Assembly: GCA_947359465.1 (NCBI GenBank)
Contig: OX375878.1
Location: forward strand, 80,021,627 to 80,085,626
Origin: Metellina segmentata
Taxonomy: Eukaryota > Arthropoda > Arachnida > Araneae > Tetragnathidae
DNA: 64,000 nt
Reading direction: 5' to 3'
Below, piece by piece: positions 56,166 through 64,000 of the stretch (its first letter is position 1; the number at the start of each line of letters is the position of its first letter). The position numbers and the translations under genes were made by a program. The notes below the pieces were generated by a model. That model was not told the origin of the DNA, searched no databases, and saw only the letters and a list, made by a program, of their open reading frames with translations.

Positions 56166-59100
56166 AACCATGAACTATTTTCAACGCCCCCCTACAGCCC
56201 TCTTTTTATACGCTTTTAGCATCAGTTCAGAGGGCGCTGCTCACACCACGCATGCGTGGTGGATCTGAAACTTTACTAATTTGTATAACATCCTATAATT
56301 GACATTTCCTGCAAATTTCATTTCTCCTAATACATCAGCGCATGACTCGACGCAAGAGACGCATGTGTCAAGGCATGCTCGAGATAGTAGCAGTAAGTAG
56401 CACTATTTCATAGCGCATAGTTTAGCGCAAGAAATACCACTAGCCTTGGATTTCTACGCGTTTTAACTTTCAATTTGTAGTGTTTTGATGAACCGAAGTT
56501 GCTGTGTGTTTTTTTAACGTTTTTATGAATAACGAACAAACTCTTGAATTTATAGAAGACTACATGTCATATGAGTGTTTATGAAACATACACTGTAAAT
56601 CTTATACGAAAAATATTGAACACGTCTTGATTAATAAATAAATTTCTAACGTAATAATATATTTTTAATTAAATTTAAAAAATAATTAAAAACGTCATTT
56701 ATTTAAAACTTGTAACGAACATTTATTAAATTTCCCTAGCGGAATAACAACCCAAGAGCCTTTAACTTTACTATCTTTAATCTTTTTAATCTTATCTTTT
56801 CTTCTTTAATCTTATCTTCTTAATCTTTTATTTTATGTATAATATTTTCATATATAGACTTAAAGAAAGAATATCAAGAGTAAAAGTCTGACTATGTGTA
56901 TAGGCATTAATTAAATATATTTAATGTGAATGAATTAAAACGGACAAATATTAAGCTTTTTATAAAACCAGTGTAATATTAACATTTTGTTGGATCCAAT
57001 AAAGTTTTCTTAGTTATGGTACAGGTTCCAAAATGTATAAGGACGAATATGAAACAAATTTATTTTTTAGCCGGCAAGGAGAAATATGATAAATGTACTT
57101 CTCATTTAAATACTTATTTATCCTTTAATTATTAATATAATTATATGTATACTAAAAGTCATCTAAGTTAATAAGCATAGATTATATGCACTTATTATTA
57201 TTCATATTTAACTCAAATATTTATAAGTACTTGTATAACGAAATGTACAGTTACGTTTTATCTTCTGATTTCAGAAGTAAATTTTTGAAAAACAGCTAAT
57301 CGGTAACGACTATTATTTGCAACTGTTTTGTAACCACTTTATACATTGTGTTTTGAATGTATTTTTAGTGGTTCCACAACACACATAAGGACTAAATAAC
57401 CATATCTATTGGTCAATTGATCAATTATTATTAAATTTTAACGTAAATTAATAAATACTCATTACGAATTTTGAAGTACTCTTTTATCCAAATCGCACGC
57501 CTTGATTATTTACTTGCCTAATCACTAAATATGCCGCACTGTGTGTGATTCCTCCTAACATAATAGTATCATCTTAATCCATCTTGAAAACAGAACAGCA
57601 CGAGTGTGGTCAGGTGAAGGGCATGCATGCCTCTAAGCGCATGCAATAAGGCAAGCGTTGACGCATGTTGAATTGAACGTTGAAAGGCAAGTTGAAAATG
57701 AAAGCACACGAGTGTGGACATACTTATAGAGATCCTCTCTTGCCAGAAAAAGTCTTGAAAGCCTTAACATGACTCGGAGAGACCCGTTCAGTGTTACATT
57801 ATAAACAAATATGAAAACCTTATGGCTATCAGGCATGTCACGAACAGTTAAAACATGGTTTTCTTTTTGTTAGACTAAGAGGAATTTTGACTCAAATTTG
57901 CTCGAGACCCATCCCATACTCGAATTGTCCACTTGGAACGTCTGAGCTGAATCGAAACAAGTGTTAAGTTTTTGGATAATCTATGAATAATAATTGGACA
58001 ATTTTTTAGTACAAATTCTACGTTGTTTATTTTGCTTGTGGGCTCTTCTCTCTTAGACTATACAACTTTCAAGTTGGTCTTAACATATCTATACAATTCA
58101 TATAAATCTAAGTCCGTGTCATAGAAACCTCCATATAGACTTACTGCAAAGTACGTATCGCCACGTTTTGAAAGGTTTTCAATGAAAATTTTTGTGACAT
58201 GAGAGGAATGCGATGAGCAGCCTAATCACCGTAAGGACAACTCACTATTGTAAAAGATGAAATAGGATGTATGGGTAATGCAACTCCTGGCACATGCCTA
58301 GAATGTTCCAAAGTACCTGTGAGTCGATACATTTGAACATAACTTATGCATTTTATGTTACGAAGTCAACCAATTTAAACAGGATACTTCTCGATTATTT
58401 TATTCACGAAATTTGATTTATCATATAACTCATTCTCTCTTTTGACTCAGTTAAAAAGTTGTGCAACAGTTTCTCGTTGGGGCTCTTTCTCGATAAGATA
58501 AATATTTAGTTGAGAATAACATGGAAATGTTCTTCAAGATTACCAAGGTGCCATTTGAAAATAAATGAGCTGTAGTATAACGTCAGACATTGATTCGTTA
58601 GGGTCCTATGTATTCACTAATAAAATAAAGTTAATAAAAATGAGATTTTGTTTGTGAAAAGCTTTTATTCAATTGAGAGTTACTCCTTAAAAATATTCTT
58701 AGGAATGTAGTCTCGATTTATTCCAATAATATCTCAACACATAAAAAAAGTACCATTTTTTAAATATTAAAACACGTTTTACTAGATCCTTAACTCCATA
58801 AATAACTGAATGTTAAGGATGCCATAAAGTAATCTTTTTAGAAGAGACCCTAAAATATTTCGTGTAAAAGGTGTTTGATTAAAACTTTTGATTTCTGTTT
58901 TAAACTAATGCTAGATATACCATTCATCTCTGTTATTGTATCGATTTCTATGGGAAATGAAATCTGAAACTTCGTCAATTAATTAACGTTGCAGTGGAAA
59001 CAACTGAATAAGTTATTTCTGCGAGTTTAGGTTTTACCATTGACTATCTTGAAGAATATTCAATGGAAAATGCAAATGTAAGTTGTACTAACTTCAGAAT

Positions 59101-59895
59101 ATAAATTTGTCAACATGAAATTCTCCTTTTTCCTTATGTGAGTTCGCAATCTTTTACAGTCTTTCTCTAACGAATTGCTTACCAAGCTGTCCTAGTTTTT
59201 AGCAGTACTTTCTCAAATATTATCAATATTTGTTAATGTGATCTGTGCATATAAAAATTAATGATGACTGAGTCGAAACGTATCATCGGAACAAGTATTT
59301 TAAGGAAAATATAATAATTATTAGTTGAATAAAAAAATTTAATTTCAATAATAATTTTGTATTAATATGTACTTCCATAATTAACGCAGAGTGGTTGGGT
59401 TGAATTAATACATGGAAAATTCAAAAGTGATCGTAATAATTTCAGAGAAAAATGAAACTGATCAATTCCATTTTCCATAAAATAACTTTTAAAGTGCAAT
59501 TTGATAGTACAAACCTAGATGCCTGTCCCCATACGATTTGGTTTTAGTAAACTAGATAGCACAATGATTTTTAACTATGCACTCACTGTTTATGTAATTT
59601 TCCAACTACAATCTTTGCATTCAAAATATTCTTGAACAGTAGACATTAATCAAACATTTTAATAAGATCTACTATATAATAACATTAATCCATACATTTA
59701 GTATGTTTTGGAATGTATGTTTGGTATTCAAGAAGCTCTTATGGTGTTGTAGTTAAAAAAATAGATTTAATTATTTCAAATTCAATATGAAGACATACTT
59801 TTAATTGAAAATATTACTACACAATTTTGTGACTGAATAATATATGAAATGTCTCGTAAATATGGAATCCACAAAAATGGTATTGCATTGAATGT
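56166..59895. other. Long stretch without recognisable features
   Basis: About 3.7 kb of AT-rich DNA. TTTAATCTTATCTTTT-type low-complexity sequence is at 56770-56830. No ORF longer than 70 codons and no assigned repeat. Confidence 0.5.
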
Positions 59896-59899
59896 GAAA

Positions 59900-59945
59900 G
59901 GGTTTCCCAAACTATGTTACGCGGAACACCAGTGTTCCGCGACAA
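59900..59945 (+). mobile_element. Possible hAT left end
   Basis: GGGTTTCCCAAACTATG resembles hAT-type terminal repeats and is followed by the perfect inverted repeat GCGGAACACCAGTGTTCCGC (59921-59940, two 9-bp arms). It lies 1.1 kb upstream of, and in the orientation of, the hAT transposase relic at 61026. The link is an inference because the other end is beyond the window. Confidence 0.4.
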
Positions 59946-61025
59946 TTTGGAAAGGTTTTATACACTACAACACATTTAGAGATCTTTTACTTCATATCGA
60001 AAGGCGAGTGATGATCAATCTCCACTGATGTTTAATGACGTCAAAATGGAAAGTCCATTTTCAATTTCCAGATCTTTAATTACTTCTGTTTGTAGGCCAT
60101 TTAACGACATCTTTAGAATTAATTTGATCACCATTGAGTGTAGTAATTAGTATATTCATTATGTCCTGGGTTTCGATTCTATTTTGCTGGAACATTCATA
60201 GTCACACGCGTTACATATGACTTATCTGTTAGTTTTTGGCGGCATAAATGACCATTCTCTATCCTTTAATGTAAGCAAATTCTTTATCAGAGTTCTACTG
60301 ACACCAGAAAGAGGGATTAGAATCGTTCACGATGTAAGCAGAGCGCTGTGACATCGATCTTTCTAATAAATCTGATAAAAAAACAGCTTGAAAATACGTG
60401 TTGAATATTCAGGATATCAGTTCATAAATTCTGGAGAGAAAAGTCTGCGGGAAGTTTCATAAGTAAGTCCTTGTTTTTCTTTTAACCTTAAAATATGATC
60501 GACTTTGAACTGAAATTTTTTGTTAATCAATCACACGTTATTAGGTCTACACCCAGTCCTCTTATGCGAATTTTACGTACAGGATTTCACTTTTATGTAA
60601 TTTTTTTGGGTGGCACTGCTTTCACTTTTTGCAAGATTTATATCCCGCAAATTCGCTTAGATTATACACGATCTTTTTTACGGGAATTCAAAGAACCGTT
60701 TTAGTTTTCTGGTACATTTTTGATACTTTATTACACGAGTTATTAATATTGGGAGCCAAACTGTCAAATTTATAATAGGTTATAATTTTTTACGCGTTTT
60801 TATTCTACGCGCAATTCCTGGAACCAATGTATTGCGTTAAGGCAGGATTGGCTGTATGCATTTCAAAAAATATAAATGAATTAAATTTGCATTAAAATGT
60901 AACGTTTTTTTGTTGTATATTAATTTAGTCTGATTGCTTACAATGCTTACAATGTCGAATTTTGTCCATTTTGACAAAAAAAAGTGTTCTTATTACATAA
61001 TTTAAATATTATTCAAAAACTACCC

Positions 61026-61359
<334 letters not shown>

Positions 61360-62642
61360 CAGAGGCTGTTCACACATTTTTTAGACAATGTATATTGTAT
61401 TCACAAAACTAAATTACATAAAATTCTTGTGTTTTAAATGTTCTATTTGATAGCCCTTATTCTGAACTATCTTTCGACACCGTAATTTCCAGGATAATAG
61501 AAGAGGTATTCTATCCCATTCCTCCTGAACACCTTTCCAGAGTCCTGTAAGGGTTGTGGGATGACGTTTGGATAATGCAGATTTTAAAAGTCCCAAAGCC
61601 AAAAATCCATAGGTGATACATCGGGAGATTTAGTAGGGATATCAGTGAAGGGTATGGCCTTGATACCGGTTTTTTGTTCCATTTCTTTTAGGAAATTTAC
61701 AGTGGATTTTGATGTGTGACTGCTAGCTTTGTCTTGATGGAGTTCCACAGATTGATGGCACTGTGGGTAAAGCGATGGTATTTCATTCAGAAAAATTGGC
61801 GATAAAATATGTTCCTGATAGTATTTGGAGTTAATCTTGACATTTTTTTCCCACTCTCTTTATTTTTAACTTGCCATTATATGAAAAACCAGCAACAATC
61901 ATGAATCCCTTAGAAAAACTTTCTTTCGATTCTGTGAAACATGTACTTACATTTTTTTTCTCCTCTTTTATGATAATAAACGGTTCTTTTTTTTGCTGCA
62001 ATCATTTAAATACACCCATGCTTCATCCAGTGTGCCAATTTTTTTCCATTTTTCTTTGGATAAGTGTTTCTTATATAGAATTCGGCAGCGTGTCCTGCGT
62101 TCAGCGATATGTTTTGGAGAAAGACTATGCACATTGCGTTTTTTCGCTTTCTTAAGATTTAAATCAACGTTTATCATTTTGTTTACAGTGGACACTGAGC
62201 ATTTTAATGATTTTGAAACTGTCCTTTGACTAGGGGAATTTTTTTAAACATTAAGCTACGTACCTTTGCAATAGTCGAAGATGTCCGTTTCTTCTTTGGA
62301 TACTTGTTTGGAATTTTTGTCCCACTTGAGGCTCCAATTTGACGTTTTTTACCTTGCTTGTTGACGATATTACCTATCGACGCTTTAGATATCCCAAAAC
62401 CATGACCCTCACGTCGTTTTTGGATAACGGAATATGGATATTTCTCCTTTGGAAAGAGTATAATAAAATTCAAACCAATGCTTCGGTAAAAACGCCATTT
62501 TGAATAAAAACAAACCTCTCAAGCCGCAGACGATAATTTTGACTTTTAAAGACATAGTACAACTGCAATTATTTCTTTTGCAGCAAACGATTTTTTATTA
62601 CCGCTAACCAAAATCGTCTAAAAAATGTGCGAACAGCCTCTG
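61360..62642 (-). mobile_element. Tc1/mariner-superfamily transposon, copy 2
   Basis: This 1283-bp element has the same inverted ends (CAGAGGCTGTTCACACATTT) as 490-1787, flanked by TA at 61358-61359 and 62643-62644. It is inserted in the hAT transposase relic. Taking out the element and one TA restores an open junction, codons for QMITMTKTE. Confidence 0.95.
61411..62498 (-). pseudogene. DD41D-type mariner transposase, broken, copy 2
   Basis: In reverse: SKASIGNIVNKQGKKRQIGA (near 62340-62390), SPKHIAERRTRCRILYKKHL and KKIGTLDEAWVYLNDCSKK (near 61990-62110), the latter holding the likely first catalytic D, then the HQDKAS region near 61735, and a C-terminal stretch ending VQEEWDRIPLLLSWKLRCRK and HKNFM with a stop at 61411. 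A short deletion relative to copy 1 lies near 61498. Frameshifts separate the parts; together the two copies would allow the ancestral domain order to be read. Confidence 0.83.
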
Positions 62643-62644
62643 TA

Positions 62645-64000
62645 CAATGACTAAAACTGAAAATGTAGCAGAGACATCTTTTTACGTGAGTTATCACATT
62701 GCTCTTAATGGTGAAGCTCATTCAATTGGAGAGACACTCATTAAGCCATGTGCGAAAGACATGGTGTCATGTGTTCTTAACGAGCAGGCTACTAAAAAAA
62801 TAAATGCAATACAATTTTCAAATAATATTATTTCACGACGCATTAAAAATCTTTCTATTGGCATAGAGAGAGAGAGAGAGAGTTAATTCGTCGTTTTGGA
62901 CTTTGCAGTGAATAAGCATTGCAAATGGATGAATCTACATATGTCGCAGGACTAGCTGTACTACTAGTATTTGTTTGTTATACATATGATAAAGTATTGA
63001 AGAAGATTTACTCATGGGGTGCGCATATTTACATGGACAAACAACAGAAGATGTATTTAAGTGTATTATAATGATATCCTAACAACTCAAGAGATAGGTT
63101 GGGTGAAGTGTATTTATATTTGTACAGATGGTGCTCGAGCAATGGCGGGAATGATGAAAGGTGTTGTATCACGTATCCAGAAAGTAGCTACAAGAGCCAC
63201 CAGCAGTCATTGTATTTTGTATAGGCAAGCACTGCTGACTAAAAAAATTTCTACAAATTTAAGAAATCTTATGGATGAAGTCGTGAAAGTGATAAACTAT
63301 TTCAAATCCAGACCACTTCAATCCAGATTATGTAAAATTTTGTGCGATGAAATGGGTAGTGGACACAAAGCACTTTTATTACAATCTGAAGTGAGATGGC
63401 TATCCAGAGGAAAAGCACTATTAAGACTTTATGAACTTCAAAGTGAGTAATTGGTCTTTTTGAAGACACAAAATAATTCAGGACAAAATTTTGCTGAAGT
63501 TTTAACAAATCCTTTGTGGTTGATAAAACTTGCATATCTGACAGATATTTTTAAGAAGTTCAAGTAAGTTAACTTATTATTACAAGGAAAAAGTATTACA
63601 ATTTCTAATACAAGAGATAAAATTGTATATTTTGATAACAAAAAATACAATTCTGGATTTCATCAATTGAATCTAATAATTTTAATTGCTCCCCTGCCCT
63701 ACATGAACGTTTGGATGAATTAAATTTTAAAGTAGATAATTACGTTTCCTAAGCATTTTTAGAATACCTACATAATTTGAAAACAATATTTTTTTGCAAT
63801 ATTTTCCGAAAACTAGTAAAGACGATTCCTGGGTTCGGAATCCATTTTTTGTGACAGCTACTATACCAGTAGGCTTAAGCGCAAGTGACTATGAAAATAT
63901 AATTGATTTAATTAGTGACTCTGATTTGAAACAAAAATACAAAGATCAGCCTTTAAATTATTTCTGGGCGAGTTTGTCAGAAGAGTGCCCCAATTTTTCA
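62645..64000 (+). pseudogene. ZBED-type hAT transposase, catalytic part, runs off the window
   Basis: Continues the reading interrupted at 61359: SFYVSYHIALNGEAHSIGET, then ISRRIKNLSIGIERERE, where a GA microsatellite (62865-62882) shifts the frame. LQMDEST near 62920 and CTDGARAMAG near 63121-63150 are the D-containing blocks of hAT enzymes of the ZBED5/SCAND3 type. HCILYRQALL and EVRWLSRGKALLRLYELQSE follow to 63450. Beyond a stop, WVRNPF and SASDYENIIDLISDSDLKQK near 63880-63940 belong to the C-terminal dimerisation part, still open at the window end. Clearly a relic because of frame breaks near 62880, 63060 and 63450-63820. Confidence 0.88.

Noticed and set aside
59921..59940. Perfect palindrome interpreted as a transcription terminator
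   Set aside because: The context is eukaryotic and next to a hAT-like end; there is no upstream gene for it to end.

Overview
The window looks like intergenic, AT-rich DNA from a large eukaryotic genome, most likely an arthropod and possibly an arachnid. The grounds are the mix of mobile elements: BEL/Pao and Ty3/gypsy retrotransposons, tRNA-derived SINEs, Helitrons with A^T insertion sites, and Tc1/mariner, pogo, hAT, P-like and piggyBac-like DNA transposons. I found no bacterial-style operons, rRNA, CRISPR arrays or convincing host exons. The taxon is an inference; no sequence was searched. Almost every recognisable coding stretch belongs to a broken transposable element.

Layout. 1-230: a dispersed repeat carrying Helitron-like ends. 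490-1787: a mariner-type element with 41-residue D-to-D spacing. 4.2-6.7 kb: a small MITE, a SINE and a decayed ORF relic. 6.7-11.9 kb: featureless. 11.9-13.8 kb: SINE pieces, a GC-rich island, a poly(A) run and a relic ORF. 15.8-19.7 kb: a 649-bp Helitron in reverse, the 5' part of a second Helitron family, two inverted-repeat elements and SINE pieces. 20.07-21.77 kb: a pogo-like transposon. 22.6-24.1 kb: repeats and a TTAA-flanked MITE. 24.3-28.4 kb: a Tc1 fragment abutting a decayed Ty3/gypsy pol, which is split by a SINE at the reverse-transcriptase active site. 29-30.3 kb: SINE and Tc1 fragments. 30.85-35.6 kb: a BEL/Pao element lacking its integrase, with a Helitron inside one LTR. 37-42.7 kb: tandem repeats, a TA-flanked MITE and a tail-to-tail SINE pair. 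42.8-45.4 kb: a P-element/THAP9-like transposase relic with a rearranged partial copy and a MITE inside it. 45.7-51.6 kb: SINEs and two copies of a GC-rich fold-back element. 52.3-54.5 kb: a 2.2-kb Helitron whose 5' tip is cut by Tc1-like elements extending to about 56.1 kb. 59.9-64 kb: a ZBED-type hAT transposase relic split by a second copy of the 490-1787 element and running off the window end.

The parts do not form a pathway. What they record is an order of insertions. Several insertions can be dated relative to each other because an undisturbed copy of the target also lies in this window: the Helitron in the BEL LTR, the MITE in the P-like element, and the mariner-type element in the hAT frame. 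The least expected observation is a 31-bp insert at 196-226 that has the hallmarks of a complete but extremely small Helitron-like insertion.
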